The notes: generated by a model from the sequence alone, not told the origin. A stretch of 64,000 nt of DNA from CAYYYG01 sp964476135 (GCA_964476135.1 CAYYYG010000001.1:1-64000); one strand, 5' to 3'. Shown: positions 34,041 through 43,469, numbered from the stretch's first letter. A program made the numbers and translations.

Positions 34041-35498
34041 TTAGATCTTTGTTGTTTCTTCCGCTCGGAATTCTCTTATTATAGTGACTTTAATTTGGCC
34101 CGGAAAAACGTCGAATTTTTTTTCCAAATTTTCCTTAATTTTTTTCGCCAGAATCATGCACTCATCATCATTGATCTCCTCAGGTCTTACAATGATGCGG
34201 AGTTCACGCCCAGCCTGAAGTGCATAGGCTTCGCGTACGCCTTTTTCTGTTTTGGCGATCTCTTCGATCGTTTTGATTCTTTTTATGTATTCCTGGAGAT
34301 CCTCATGTCGTGCGCCAGGCCGTCCACCAGAAACCGCATCGGCGATATATACGATGATCGATTCAATCGAGGGGAACGGAATGTCCTCATGATGCGCAGC
34401 GACACAATCAACAACAGGTTTTGGAAAATGAAACTTATTGAGAAGGTCTACACCGAGGTCTACGTGAGATCCTTCTTTATCGTTTACCACTTTTCCTATA
34501 TCATGCAGCAGGCAGCCCAACTTAACCGTATTCACATTGGCTTTCAGCTCATGGGCGAGGGCGACGCCGATCCTTGTTTCCTCAAGGGTGTGTAAAATCA
34601 TGTTTTGCCCGTAAGAGTAGCGATATTTGAATCTTCCAAGTAGTTTGGTCACTTCTTGCGGCAGGTTGAAAATACCCACTTTGTGAGCGAGCTCGTTTCC
34701 GCTTTTGAAAATGATGAGTTCTATCTCTTCTTTTACTTTTTTAACGATTTCCTCGATTCGCTGCGGCTGTATTCGGCCGTCCCTAATCAGTCTTTCAAGA
34801 GAAATTCTCGCGATTTCCCGTCTTACCGCATCAAATGAGGATAATCTCATTACGCCCTCTTCCTCCAGGTCGACATCTACACCGGTCGCAAGCTCGAAAG
34901 CACGGATATTGCGGCCGTCTTTCCCGATAATGCGACCCTTGAATTCTTCGTTTGGAAGTTGAACTACGGATAAAGTATATTCGGCAGTGTAGTCGGTGGC
35001 TCCGTAGCGCATGGAGTCTATCAATATTTCCTTTGCCTTTTCTTCTACTGCGATCTTTATTTCCTCCTCAGATTGCTTTATTCTTTTGGCCACATCCGCC
35101 TTCAGCTTATCTTCCCATCCGGCGAGCATTAGGTTGCGGGCCTGGTCTTTTGTCATCTGGGCAACCGATTCCAGTTTTTGTAAAATAAGGTCTTTTTTGT
35201 CTTCCAGTTCTTTTTTCAACTGATCGATTTTTTGCTTTTCGCGATCGATCTGTCCGCGGTCACGATTAATTGAGTTTCTCGTTTCCTCAAGTTGCTGTTC
35301 TTTTCTGTTTAGAGTTTTTTCCAGCTCGATGCCTTCCGTAAGTGTTTTTCGTGCTTCGCGCTCGGCTTCCTGCTTAATTTTCAGAGCTTCCTCGTTTGCT
35401 TTAAGCACGATTTCTTTTGCCTTTTGTTTGGTGCGCAATAACTCCTCCTGACGCTCCTCTTCGCTCTGGAAGAGACGTCTTAAAAATGACTTAAACAT
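34041..35498 (-). CDS. rny: Ribonuclease Y
   Basis: An endoribonuclease that initiates mRNA decay. Residues about 10-180 are a long coiled coil rich in Glu, Lys and Arg; a KH domain follows (GRIIGKDGRNIRAFELATGVDV) and then an HD domain with LGCLLHDIGKVVNDKEGSHVDLG and AAHHEDIPFPS. At 485 residues it is shorter than the usual 520 because the N-terminal membrane helix is missing; only MFKSFLRRLFQSEEE, possibly amphipathic, precedes the coil. It might be soluble or only loosely membrane-bound. It lies downstream of recX, separated by 239 bp. Confidence 0.93.
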   Translation of the reverse strand: MFKSFLRRLFQSEEERQEELLRTKQKAKEIVLKANEEALKIKQEAEREARKTLTEGIELEKTLNRKEQQLEETRNSINRDRGQIDREKQKIDQLKKELEDKKDLILQKLESVAQMTKDQARNLMLAGWEDKLKADVAKRIKQSEEEIKIAVEEKAKEILIDSMRYGATDYTAEYTLSVVQLPNEEFKGRIIGKDGRNIRAFELATGVDVDLEEEGVMRLSSFDAVRREIARISLERLIRDGRIQPQRIEEIVKKVKEEIELIIFKSGNELAHKVGIFNLPQEVTKLLGRFKYRYSYGQNMILHTLEETRIGVALAHELKANVNTVKLGCLLHDIGKVVNDKEGSHVDLGVDLLNKFHFPKPVVDCVAAHHEDIPFPSIESIIVYIADAVSGGRPGARHEDLQEYIKRIKTIEEIAKTEKGVREAYALQAGRELRIIVRPEEINDDECMILAKKIKENLEKKFDVFPGQIKVTIIREFRAEETTKI

Positions 35499-35737
35499 AG
35501 GATATTTATTAATTATCGAAGATCAGACCGCAGGCAATCTATAAATATACAGCCCAACACCCAATAGACAGATTAAGTAAAATCGCTACCAGATATGAAT
35601 GTCTTATTAGGATTTACTGTATGAAGTGTTCCACGAGTAATTAAATTAAATGTGGTCCAGATTTTTTTATAGATGTGGCCTGAATTCATGTACCAGTCTT
35701 ATTCGATTCTTATACGAAATTTATAATTGTATGTATT

Positions 35738-36220
35738 TTACTCTGTTTCCTCTAGTTTATCAACAACTTTTTTGATCGTTTCCCAGGAAAAACCCCTTGA
35801 CTGAAGGAAAGAAGCGGATTTTTTGAACCGGTCTATTTTGGGCAAATCGGAGATTTTTCTCCAGCGAGTCTGAAGTGCGTTAAGTGCCATTTCTGTTTCA
35901 TCTTGTGTGTTTTCGGAAAAATACTCGTCTATCAGCTGTTTTTCTACCCCCAGGCGTATAAGTTCTCCCTTTAGTACATACTGGCTTTTTTGTTTGCGGC
36001 TGTTTCGTGAGCTGACAAACCAGTTGATAAACGCAGGATCATCAATATACTTCTTCTCTTCTAAAATTTTCAGAGCATCTTCTATTGTTTGTGTTGTCCA
36101 GCCGAGATTTTCACCTTTTTTCAATAGATATTTTTCGATCTCTTTTTTTGTCCGCGCCCTGAATTTTAGGTAAAAGTAGGCAAAATTCAGTGCCTGGTTC
36201 AGATCGTCTTTTGCGCTCAT
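35738..36220 (-). CDS. recX: Regulatory protein RecX
   Basis: A 160-residue all-helical protein with three tandem three-helix repeats, LNQALNFAYFYLKFRARTKKEIEKYLLKKG, TIEDALKILEEKKYIDDPAFINWFVSSR and SRGFSWETIKKVVDKL, as in RecX. RecX binds in the RecA filament groove and limits its activity. It starts 16 nt after the recA stop, so the two are co-transcribed. Confidence 0.88.
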   Translation of the reverse strand: MSAKDDLNQALNFAYFYLKFRARTKKEIEKYLLKKGENLGWTTQTIEDALKILEEKKYIDDPAFINWFVSSRNSRKQKSQYVLKGELIRLGVEKQLIDEYFSENTQDETEMALNALQTRWRKISDLPKIDRFKKSASFLQSRGFSWETIKKVVDKLEETE

Positions 36221-36236
36221 GATGTTTTGGTAATCT

Positions 36237-37238
36237 TTACTGCGGCTGCGACACTTTTTCGGTCGTATCTTTTATTATCTGTTTTTTTAGTTTTTCGTCC
36301 TTTTCGAGCACTTCCTTTATTTGTTCTTTTCCCTGGGCAAGCGTCTGGTCTTTGTACTTCAAAAAGGAACCGCTCTTAGTAATCACCCCTGCGTTAATTG
36401 CCGTGTCCACAAGTCCTTCCATGCGATCCACTCCTTCCGCAGTAATCACAATCTCAGCTTCCTTAAAAGGTGGTGCTACTTTGTTTTTAACGATTTTGAC
36501 TCGTGCTCTCGCCCCGTACACATTGCCATTTTTTTTCAAAGTTTCGATTTTTCTGACATCCATTCTCACAGAGGCGTAAAACTTGAGTGCCATACCTCCG
36601 GTGGTTGTTTCGGGATTGCCGAACATTACGCCTATTTTCAGGCGCAGCTGGTTGGTAAAAATTATTGTGGTTTTGGATTTGGAAACAACTCCGGTGAGCT
36701 TGCGAAGCGCCTGTGACATCAGCCTTGCCTGGACACCCATTTGGGAGTCACCCATCTCTCCTTCTATCTCGGAGCGTGGAACAAGCGCTGCGACCGAGTC
36801 GACAACAACAAGATCAATACCGCCTGATCGTATAAGCGCTTCGGTGATTTCAAGTGCCTGCTCACCTGTGTCCGGCTGGGAAACAAGCAGGTCTTCTAGT
36901 TTGACACCGATAATTTTCGCCCAGGCCGGATCAAGAGCGTGTTCCGCATCGACGAATGCGGCAGTCCCTCCGGCTTTTTGAGTCTCGGCTATTAACGATA
37001 GACAGAGAGTAGTTTTTCCTGAAGATTCAGGGCCGAAAATTTCAATAATTCTGCCTTTTGGCACTCCCCCGACCCCAAGTGCAAAATCGAGAGGCATGAT
37101 GCCTGTTGGAATTACATCGATTGCCGCTGCTGGTTTTTCACCTAGTCTCATAATCGATCCCTTACCGAACTGCTTTTGTATCTGTTCGATCGCCATGTTT
37201 ATTGCCTGTTTTTTTGGGCTATTGTCAGATGGTTTCAT
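36237..37238 (-). CDS. recA: Recombinase RecA
   Basis: A 333-residue RecA with the diagnostic segments [10 protein letters not shown], Walker [27 protein letters not shown], Walker [23 protein letters not shown], loop L2 [22 protein letters not shown] and [12 protein letters not shown]. Of interest, the common NQIR motif reads NQLR. It performs strand exchange and, in other bacteria, triggers LexA self-cleavage; no lexA is in the window. It has a short or absent leader with no Shine-Dalgarno sequence. A palindrome lies about 62 bp upstream. Confidence 0.97.
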   Translation of the reverse strand: MKPSDNSPKKQAINMAIEQIQKQFGKGSIMRLGEKPAAAIDVIPTGIMPLDFALGVGGVPKGRIIEIFGPESSGKTTLCLSLIAETQKAGGTAAFVDAEHALDPAWAKIIGVKLEDLLVSQPDTGEQALEITEALIRSGGIDLVVVDSVAALVPRSEIEGEMGDSQMGVQARLMSQALRKLTGVVSKSKTTIIFTNQLRLKIGVMFGNPETTTGGMALKFYASVRMDVRKIETLKKNGNVYGARARVKIVKNKVAPPFKEAEIVITAEGVDRMEGLVDTAINAGVITKSGSFLKYKDQTLAQGKEQIKEVLEKDEKLKKQIIKDTTEKVSQPQ

Positions 37239-37299
37239 GATTTTAAGAAAATTTTATAAAACTCCGGTATCATTGTAGCAGAATAGAAAACTTTGTCCA

Positions 37300-37313
37300 T
37301 CGCATATATGCGA
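37300..37313. promoter_or_regulatory. 14-bp palindrome between ubiA and recA (candidate operator)
   Basis: TCGCATATATGCGA is a perfect palindrome located between the ubiA stop (37319) and the recA start (37238). It is not followed by a T tract. It does not match the E. coli (CTGT-N8-ACAG) or Bacillus (CGAAC-N4-GTTCG) LexA boxes, but it occupies a position where an SOS operator could lie. Confidence 0.35.
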
Positions 37314-37318
37314 CAAAA

Positions 37319-38245
37319 TCACACCACGTAAAAGAGAGTTACTACAATAAGGCCCCATAAGACCATAGTGGTTATAAGAGGTTTATCTGTGGTGATTATT
37401 TTTTCCGGCCTCTCGCCTTCCGATTTATCGTAAAGCAGCTGCGCGTATCTTGATAATCCGTAAACAACTACCGGAATTGTAACCATCATCCATTTTCTTG
37501 CTTCAAAATCAGGATACCAGCTCGAAACCAGTGTGGAAAGAATTCCGTTTGTTGCCGGCAGCTTTTCAATATTATAAGTATATGTTGCGTAGCTGATGAG
37601 AGTTGCAGTCGCAAATACATAAGTTAAAAAATCAAGAAGCGGTCCCTTGTAGCCATACAGCGACTCCCTCGTGCCTTGAACATTGGATTTCAGCTCTGCG
37701 TGCCGTTTTATGGTCGCCATAAAAAGCGAGATGAAAAATATCGTCAGCAAGAGCCATATTGGAATATGAAATCCGGATACCACTTCTCCGGCAAAGGTAC
37801 GGATCATGAAAGAAAAGGAAATCGCAAAAATATCGATGAGGGGATATTTTTTCAGATATAGAGAATATAAAAAATGGAGAAGTATAAAACCGAGCGCAAG
37901 TAAAAAGAACTGCACCGAGATCCCAAGTGCGATCAGTAAAGATATTAATGTAAGAATAAATACGAAAAATGTTGCTTGTGCGATAGTGATTTTTCCTGAA
38001 GCAAGCGGGCGGTTTCTTTTTACCGGATGATTTTTATCGTACTTGTAATCTATTATGTCGTTCAGGATATAGGATGCTGATGAGAGTAGGCAGAAATTCA
38101 CAAAGGCGTATAAGCTTACAGATAATTCGTTCCATTGGAATAAGTTTCCGGAAAATAATATAGCAGTTAAAACAACTAGGTTTTTGATCCACTGATTTAC
38201 TCTCAATACCCGTGCCGTAAGATAAAGGGAGTCTTTATATTTCAT
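37319..38245 (-). CDS. UbiA prenyltransferase, decaprenyl-phosphate phosphoribosyltransferase-like
   Basis: An integral membrane protein of about 308 residues with around nine helices. The first Asp-rich motif NDIIDYKYDKNHPVKRNRPLASG, and the second region SLYLKKYPLIDIFAISFSFMIRTFAG, match the branch that transfers phosphoribose from PRPP to decaprenyl phosphate, the first step to decaprenyl-phospho-arabinose in mycobacteria; related sugar-lipid donors occur elsewhere. Other UbiA activities are possible. ATG 38245 is preferred over GTG 38248; TATAAT (38254-38259) lies directly upstream. Confidence 0.82.
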   Translation of the reverse strand: MKYKDSLYLTARVLRVNQWIKNLVVLTAILFSGNLFQWNELSVSLYAFVNFCLLSSASYILNDIIDYKYDKNHPVKRNRPLASGKITIAQATFFVFILTLISLLIALGISVQFFLLALGFILLHFLYSLYLKKYPLIDIFAISFSFMIRTFAGEVVSGFHIPIWLLLTIFFISLFMATIKRHAELKSNVQGTRESLYGYKGPLLDFLTYVFATATLISYATYTYNIEKLPATNGILSTLVSSWYPDFEARKWMMVTIPVVVYGLSRYAQLLYDKSEGERPEKIITTDKPLITTMVLWGLIVVTLFYVV

Positions 38246-38296
38246 CACCGATCATTATACTATATTAACAATCCGGACTTGACGGAAACGAGTTTA

Positions 38297-38325
38297 TTGT
38301 ATTAATACGATCAATATAGTAAGAT
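38297..38325 (+). promoter_or_regulatory. Promoter of the isomerase operon
   Basis: TTGTAT (38297-38302), a 17-bp spacer and TAAGAT (38320-38325) end 9 nt before the ATG at 38335, leaving a leader of only about two bases. Confidence 0.65.
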
Positions 38326-38334
38326 ACTGTAATA

Positions 38335-39462
38335 ATGTTTTCCTTAAAACGACCATATTTAATCGTCCCACAGCTTATTGAGCAACCTACTTGGGGTGGT
38401 GAATACATCCTCGATATGAAAGGCTGGTCTAATCTCCCAGGCCTTAAAGGAAAAAAAATTGGTCAAAGCTACGAGCTCTTCGGTCGTTCCAAGCTGCTTC
38501 TAAACATCGACGACACCGATTTCAGTAGGTTTCTCCCAGAAATAAGCTCATCCGAGGGCCATATGTTTCGAAACGACGATTATCATCTTATAGAAGGTAA
38601 GGATTTTATTACTGTTGGTCATGTTTCCAAACACATGCCGCTCCTTCTGAAGATGAATCAGGCGTATGGAAATTCTTTTCAGCTCCATATCAAGCCGGGA
38701 GTTGTTCATCCCCACTGGAAGCCCAAGCCTGAATCATGGTACTACTTTGAACCCGGATTAGTCAGTTTTGGCATAAAGGAAGGCAAAAATGTAGACGAGT
38801 ACAAGAAGGTGTGTCACCTTGTTGATCAGGAAATGAATCGTTTAAGTATGCTGGTTAAGGCCGGTGAAATGAATATAGAAGCGGCAAAAGCACAGGCGGA
38901 AGATTTCATCAAAAAAAACAATCCAAAAGAATTCGTGAATATCCATGAAACACAAAAAGATTCGATCATCGATCTGAGCTCCGGCGCGGTACATCACTCA
39001 TGGGAGGAAGATCGTAAAAGATTTCCGAAAGGTAATATTTTATATGAAATACAGCTTGACGTAATGGACCCGATATGTACGATCAGGTCTTTCGACCAAG
39101 GTAAAATGAAAGAGGACGGATCGATAAGAAAGATTCACATTGATGATTATTTTCAATACATCGACACAGATCCGGCTGCCAACGACATAAAAAACGCTAC
39201 CCGACACGCTCGAGGCAATAGTTTATTGAAAACTCCTTACTACTCGATGGACAGGATTGAAATCAAGCATGATTTTGGTGATAGGACTGGGAATAATTTT
39301 GTCCATCTTTTCGTACGCGAGGGCGCCGTAAGTGTTGAGGCGGTCGACGGCAAAGTACGGGTTGCGCAAGGTCATTCTTGCTTTTTGCCTAAAGAAGTCG
39401 GCTTTTATAAAATCCTGCCTCAGACTGCTCGGGCGGTTGTGTTAAAAAGTTATTGTCCATGA
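38335..39462 (+). CDS. Class I mannose-6-phosphate isomerase-like cupin protein
   Basis: A 375-residue protein with the type I phosphomannose isomerase layout: LIEQPTWGGEYILDMKGW at the start, SFQLHIKPGVVHPHWKPKPESWYYFEPG carrying cupin metal ligands, SSGAVHHSWEEDR, and a C-terminal cupin FVHLFVREGAVSVEAVDGKVRVAQGHSCFLP. It should interconvert mannose-6-P and fructose-6-P, although the insertion around residues 160-200 is unusual and the exact sugar is uncertain. The gene is 1 nt from pgi, so fructose-6-P metabolism is a sensible common theme. Confidence 0.72.
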   Translation: MFSLKRPYLIVPQLIEQPTWGGEYILDMKGWSNLPGLKGKKIGQSYELFGRSKLLLNIDDTDFSRFLPEISSSEGHMFRNDDYHLIEGKDFITVGHVSKHMPLLLKMNQAYGNSFQLHIKPGVVHPHWKPKPESWYYFEPGLVSFGIKEGKNVDEYKKVCHLVDQEMNRLSMLVKAGEMNIEAAKAQAEDFIKKNNPKEFVNIHETQKDSIIDLSSGAVHHSWEEDRKRFPKGNILYEIQLDVMDPICTIRSFDQGKMKEDGSIRKIHIDDYFQYIDTDPAANDIKNATRHARGNSLLKTPYYSMDRIEIKHDFGDRTGNNFVHLFVREGAVSVEAVDGKVRVAQGHSCFLPKEVGFYKILPQTARAVVLKSYCP

Positions 39463-39463
39463 T

Positions 39464-40783
39464 ATGTTATTTCACTATCAATCATCATGTCTCCTTGAAA
39501 AAAAATTTATAAATGCAACATTTTCTCAACTGTCGGATTATTTAGCTCATCTAAATAAGGTGGCAGAAAGCGGATCATATAATTTTCCGGAAAGCTCTAT
39601 CAATCTTCCCGCCGATGAAAATTTATTGCAAACCGTCATCGAAACAGCAAAAAGATTCGGCGGTAAAAAAATAAAATACATAATCGATATCGGTATCGGA
39701 GGCTCCAATTTAGGTACAAAAGCGATATATGATGCGCTTGTCGGTTTTTATGACAATCTCGAGGTAGGTAGGTATCCGAAGATTTTTTTCGCCGATACCA
39801 CTAATCCGGTGTTTCTTTCAAAGCTTGTATGTTTGATAGAGTCTCAAGTTCAGTCGCCGGAAGAGATAGTGGTCAATGCAATCAGTAAATCTGGCGGAAC
39901 CACCGAAACGACCGCGAACATGGAAATAATCCTGCAGGCCGTTAGGAATAAATTTGGAAACGATGGATTAAAAAGAGTCGTGGTCACAAGCGGCGAAGGG
40001 TCTAAGTTCTGGCAAGGTGCGAAAAGTAATGGTGTGGAAACCCTCGCTTTACCAGATACAGTCGGCGGACGCTACTCTGTTTTTTCAACAGTTGGCTTAT
40101 TTCCGCTTGCTGTTGCCGGATTCGATATCACAGCACTTCTTGAGGGGGCGCTTTCTGTTAGAGCACAGTGTTTGCTCAAAGAGGTGGAAAAAAATCCCGC
40201 CATTATGTCGGCGATTTTCCTTTACGTTCACGCCAAGGAGGGCAGGGTTATTAATGATAATTTTGTTTTTAACCAGGAATTGGAGTCGGTTGGTAAATGG
40301 TACCGGCAGCTTATGGGTGAGAGCATCGGAAAAGAGCACGATTTAGATGGTAAAGTAGTCCATGCCGGAATAACGCCCACAGTTTCTGTCGGATCAACTG
40401 ATCTACATTCGGTGGGACAGTTATATCTTGGCGGTCCGCGAGACAAAACCACAACATTCATTTCCGCAGCAAAAAATTCTGCAGATGTGCAGATTCCTTC
40501 ATCGCCCCTCATGCCTGGTCTGGTTGACAGTATATACGGGAAAAATGCCTCCGATATTATGAGAGCAATCTTAACCGGCGTCAAGGAAGCCTACAAAAAA
40601 CAACGATTACCTTTTGTCGAGGTGCAACTGGAAGAAATTTCTGAATATTCCCTGGGAGAGTTCCTGCAATATAAAATGATCGAAATGATGTATTTAGGAA
40701 AATTATTGAATGTAAACACCTTCGATCAGCCACATGTGGAGCTGTATAAAATCGAGACGAAAAAGGTATTAGAAGGAAATTAA
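39464..40783 (+). CDS. pgi: Glucose-6-phosphate isomerase
   Basis: A 439-residue aldose-ketose isomerase with two SIS domains. Evidence is YIIDIGIGGSNLGTKAIYDAL, NAISKSGGTTETTANMEI, LPDTVGGRYSVFSTVGLFPLA (catalytic region), the Glu in ESVGKWYRQLMGESIGKEHD, and the C-terminal QLYLGGPRDKTTTF. Length and motifs fit the shorter bacterial/archaeal type. It starts 1 nt after the upstream isomerase stop without a Shine-Dalgarno sequence, so translation probably re-initiates. The convergent Nudix gene ends 2 nt downstream. Confidence 0.92.
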   Translation: MLFHYQSSCLLEKKFINATFSQLSDYLAHLNKVAESGSYNFPESSINLPADENLLQTVIETAKRFGGKKIKYIIDIGIGGSNLGTKAIYDALVGFYDNLEVGRYPKIFFADTTNPVFLSKLVCLIESQVQSPEEIVVNAISKSGGTTETTANMEIILQAVRNKFGNDGLKRVVVTSGEGSKFWQGAKSNGVETLALPDTVGGRYSVFSTVGLFPLAVAGFDITALLEGALSVRAQCLLKEVEKNPAIMSAIFLYVHAKEGRVINDNFVFNQELESVGKWYRQLMGESIGKEHDLDGKVVHAGITPTVSVGSTDLHSVGQLYLGGPRDKTTTFISAAKNSADVQIPSSPLMPGLVDSIYGKNASDIMRAILTGVKEAYKKQRLPFVEVQLEEISEYSLGEFLQYKMIEMMYLGKLLNVNTFDQPHVELYKIETKKVLEGN

Positions 40784-40785
40784 AC

Positions 40786-41193
40786 TCAGGCGAATATTTC
40801 CTGTAATCTTTTTTTAATATTCGGGTGGAATTCCATCGTATCCAAATCTTTTTTCGACACCCAACGGTATTCAAGTAATGTTTTTTCCAGAGAAACCGGC
40901 GCGGTATTTTCTACGTGGCATAAAAAATGTTGACCGTGGTAAAACCAACCACCGCTTTCAAAAACATCCTCACCTATCCACTTGTGATCAATTACTTTCA
41001 AGCCAACCTCCTCAAGTGTTTCTCTCTTCAATCCGTCTATTATAGCCTCCGGAGGCTCGATTTTACCTCCAGGTATAGTCCAGAAACCGCCATCAACCGG
41101 TTCTGTTGGTGATTTTTTTACTACTAATATTTGTTTTTGGTTGTTTTCTATGAATGCTGCGACTGCAAGCACAACCGGGTATTTGTCTAACAT
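40786..41193 (-). CDS. Nudix hydrolase (MutT-like)
   Basis: A 135-residue single-domain Nudix protein with an intact box, GGKIEPPEAIIDGLKRETLEEVGL in residues about 42-65, and PVVLAVAAFIENNQKQILVVKKS as the first strands. It would hydrolyse nucleoside diphosphate derivatives, possibly oxidised nucleotides; the substrate cannot be assigned. TAAAAT (41200-41205) ends 6 nt before the ATG, a leaderless pattern. Confidence 0.85.
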   Translation of the reverse strand: MLDKYPVVLAVAAFIENNQKQILVVKKSPTEPVDGGFWTIPGGKIEPPEAIIDGLKRETLEEVGLKVIDHKWIGEDVFESGGWFYHGQHFLCHVENTAPVSLEKTLLEYRWVSKKDLDTMEFHPNIKKRLQEIFA

Positions 41194-41237
41194 TGTTACA
41201 TTTTACTCGATGCGATAGATTTTTACAACGGTCCGAA

Positions 41238-41951
41238 TTAATTTAGTAGATATTTTTCAACTGCCCCAAAAACCATATGGTTTGTGAATGCGTAGCTTAG
41301 GTTATGCGGAAGTAGGTAACGGCTTTTGACCGAAGGCGTCGGAAACAGCCAGAGCATTCCCGAATCCAGCTGGATAAGTTTATTATCGTAAATGACAAGA
41401 TTACTAGAAAGCTGGATCTCCGGTATTTGATTGTGATTTTTTATGTATCTCTCAAGCGGCTGATGGTAGTTGAGCAGATATTTGTATGCAGTGTCAAAGC
41501 CCATTAAATCCAGACTGCAACCATCATGTCTAAGCAGATCCCTGTTTTTTTCTAATATTTCTTTTAACTGCATCCTTAAGTCGTAGTTATTTATAAGCGC
41601 GGACGTTGTCAGGGGTCTAAATTCCGGCACAAACTGCGACGCGATGAGGCCGGTATCATAGGGAGTCTCGACGACGGTTGTTTCAGGGCACGGAATTTCA
41701 TATTTTTTAAGAAGCAGCGACTCTTCCTGCAGCTGCTCGTTCGTTGGCGCGCCTAAATAAGGTATGTTTTTTGGAATTTTAACAATGCCAGCGTTGTCTC
41801 CGATTGAATATATGTTATTAAAAAAACCCTTCTCGTTTAGAGGTCTTAGTGTTTGATGAAATCCCTGACCAAAAGCCGCATCCGCAAGAAGTATATCTCT
41901 TGATGGTATTTTGCAGCCGTTTTCTGAATGTTTTTTTGTTTCCGTCAACAT
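41238..41951 (-). CDS. Uncharacterised protein, possibly kinase-like fold
   Basis: A 237-residue soluble protein that I do not recognise. The order of segments AGIVKIPKN (Lys), EESLLLKKYEIPCPETTVV (Glu, hinge-like), DLLRHDGCSLDLMGFD and SSNLVIYDNKLIQLDSGMLWLF (an Asp-Ser-Gly in the position of Asp-Phe-Gly) is reminiscent of small kinase folds of the APH/RIO type, but the catalytic loop is not clear. The ATG directly follows the glnA terminator T tract, so it may be expressed by read-through from glnA. Confidence 0.45.
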   Translation of the reverse strand: MLTETKKHSENGCKIPSRDILLADAAFGQGFHQTLRPLNEKGFFNNIYSIGDNAGIVKIPKNIPYLGAPTNEQLQEESLLLKKYEIPCPETTVVETPYDTGLIASQFVPEFRPLTTSALINNYDLRMQLKEILEKNRDLLRHDGCSLDLMGFDTAYKYLLNYHQPLERYIKNHNQIPEIQLSSNLVIYDNKLIQLDSGMLWLFPTPSVKSRYLLPHNLSYAFTNHMVFGAVEKYLLN

Positions 41952-41980
41952 AAAATAAAGGCGACCGTCAGGCCGCCCTT
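41951..41980 (-). terminator. Terminator after glnA
   Basis: On the minus strand AAGGGCGGCC (41980-41971) pairs with GGTCGCCTT (41966-41958) across a 4-base loop, with a bulge and one G-T pair, followed by TTTATTTT. The next start codon (41951) overlaps the end of the T-rich tract. Confidence 0.7.
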
Positions 41981-42008
41981 ATTCTATCATACATACTTAC
42001 TACGCTTG

Positions 42009-43400
42009 TTAAATATCTCCGTAAAATCGGAAATCGGCCGGGGTCGGATACATAAGATTTGTCCTCGCCTCATCGTATTTAACCTTCACATAGCTTTCTA
42101 TAAGTTTTTCAGCAAACACGCCGCTCTTAACAATCGGCCGGCAAGCGGAAAGAGCATCGAGTGTTGTGAAAATTGATCCGGGAGTCTGTTTTACTCCCGA
42201 TTTTTCCCAGATGTTTTCATCAAAAGGTCCGAATCCGAGCTTAGTAGGATCGAGCTTGTTTTTTAATCCGTCCAGACCGCAAACGAGCTGTACGGAGAAG
42301 GATAGGTAAGGATTGCACACCGGATCAGGACAACGAAACTCTATCCGTTTTGATTTTTCCTCCTTCATAAAATACATAGGAGTTCTAACAGCGGCGCTGC
42401 GGTTGCGTTTTGAGAATGCGATCGATGTTGGTGCTTCAAAGTGCGGCACGAGTCGTCGATAGGAGTTGACGGTTGAATTGGTTATTCCCAATATTGCTTC
42501 GATGTGGCTCAGTAGTCCTGCCGTATATGAAAGCGCGTCTTTTGAAAGTTCGCCATAACCTTTCGGGTCATAGAAAATATTTTTGTCTTTATTGAAGATG
42601 CTCTGATGGGTGTGCATGCCAGACCCATTATCGCCGTAAATAGGTTTCGGGAGGAAGCACGCTGTCATGCTGTATTTTTTCGCCAAATTGCGGGCGACAT
42701 ATTTATAAAGCATTACATGATCGGCAGTCTCAACAAGCGGTCCATAACGCAAATCTATTTCTACCTGTCCGCCGGCGGCAACTTCGTGGTGATGTACCTC
42801 GACTTTTATGTCCATATTCTCAAGAATTGCTACCATCTCCGATCGGTAAGACTGTAATTTATCAAATGGCGGTACCGGAAAATATCCACCTTTATTCAGT
42901 ATCGGATACCCATCCGGCTCATCGCCATCTATCTCTCCCTGTCCGATAAATATTCCAGATTCGTAAGGTGATAAATGCACATCCAGATAATCAAAAACGA
43001 AAAATTCAATTTCCGGTCCCCAATAAGAAATGGTTCCCAAGCCCGAGTTATTGAGGTATTTTTCCGCTTTTTTCGCCGTGTAACGGGGGCACTTTTCATA
43101 CATTTTGCCGACATTCGGGTCGAAAACGTCGCAGATTACGATTGCCGTTTTGCTGAAGAAAGGATCGATGTATACCGCATCGAGATCGGGCTTAAGAAGC
43201 ATATCGGATTCATGAATATCCATAAATCCCCTGATACTCGAGCCGTCAAAGCCAATCCCTTTTTTTACCGACTCCGGTGTAAATTCTCTCGATATGAGTG
43301 TCATATGGTGCCATACTCCCCTCAAATCAGTAAAGCGCAGGTCGATGTCGGTGATCTCCCCGGATTTAATAAGCGAAAACAATTTTTTAGCGTCTATCAT
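42009..43400 (-). CDS. glnA: Glutamine synthetase, type I
   Basis: A 463-residue GSI that makes glutamine from glutamate, ammonia and ATP. Evidence is GIGFDGSSIRGF, YWGPEIEFFVFD, EVHHHEVAAGGQVEIDLRYG, KPIYGDNGSGMHTHQS, VNSYRRLVPHFEAPTSIAFSKRNRSAAVRTP and RIEFRCPDPVCNPYLSFSVQL. The region that carries the adenylylated Tyr in GSI-beta reads LDPTKLGFGPFDENIWEKS, without NLYDLP, so it resembles the GSI-alpha type without adenylylation control. It is preceded by a GAF-ANTAR gene and a leader with two hexaloop hairpins. Confidence 0.95.
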   Translation of the reverse strand: MIDAKKLFSLIKSGEITDIDLRFTDLRGVWHHMTLISREFTPESVKKGIGFDGSSIRGFMDIHESDMLLKPDLDAVYIDPFFSKTAIVICDVFDPNVGKMYEKCPRYTAKKAEKYLNNSGLGTISYWGPEIEFFVFDYLDVHLSPYESGIFIGQGEIDGDEPDGYPILNKGGYFPVPPFDKLQSYRSEMVAILENMDIKVEVHHHEVAAGGQVEIDLRYGPLVETADHVMLYKYVARNLAKKYSMTACFLPKPIYGDNGSGMHTHQSIFNKDKNIFYDPKGYGELSKDALSYTAGLLSHIEAILGITNSTVNSYRRLVPHFEAPTSIAFSKRNRSAAVRTPMYFMKEEKSKRIEFRCPDPVCNPYLSFSVQLVCGLDGLKNKLDPTKLGFGPFDENIWEKSGVKQTPGSIFTTLDALSACRPIVKSGVFAEKLIESYVKVKYDEARTNLMYPTPADFRFYGDI

Positions 43401-43423
43401 AGAGGTTGAAAAATAATATTAAG

Positions 43424-43461
43424 AAGACGACGTTGTCTTGCAGTGGCTCTCTACATTGAGA
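43424..43461 (-). promoter_or_regulatory. glnA leader: dual-hexaloop ANTAR-type RNA target
   Basis: Read on the minus strand, hairpin P1 is TCTC-AATGTA-GAGA (43461-43448). After 8 nt, P2 is AAGAC-AACGTC-GTCTT (43439-43424). Both loops have six bases with A at position 1 and G at position 4, the defining pattern of RNA sites bound by ANTAR domains. The predicted transcript begins just before P1. No clear terminator competes with P2; a U-rich tract follows 6-8 nt later. The 3' arm of P1 (TAGAG) could pair with CTCTA at the glnA start codon, so translational control is possible. Confidence 0.72.
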
Positions 43462-43469
43462 TTTCAAGA

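Noticed and set aside
35499..35737. Possible tRNA or short gene between recX and rny
   Set aside because: No T-loop-like GTTCRA segment with acceptor pairing and no coding frame with a plausible start; it looks like plain AT-rich spacer.
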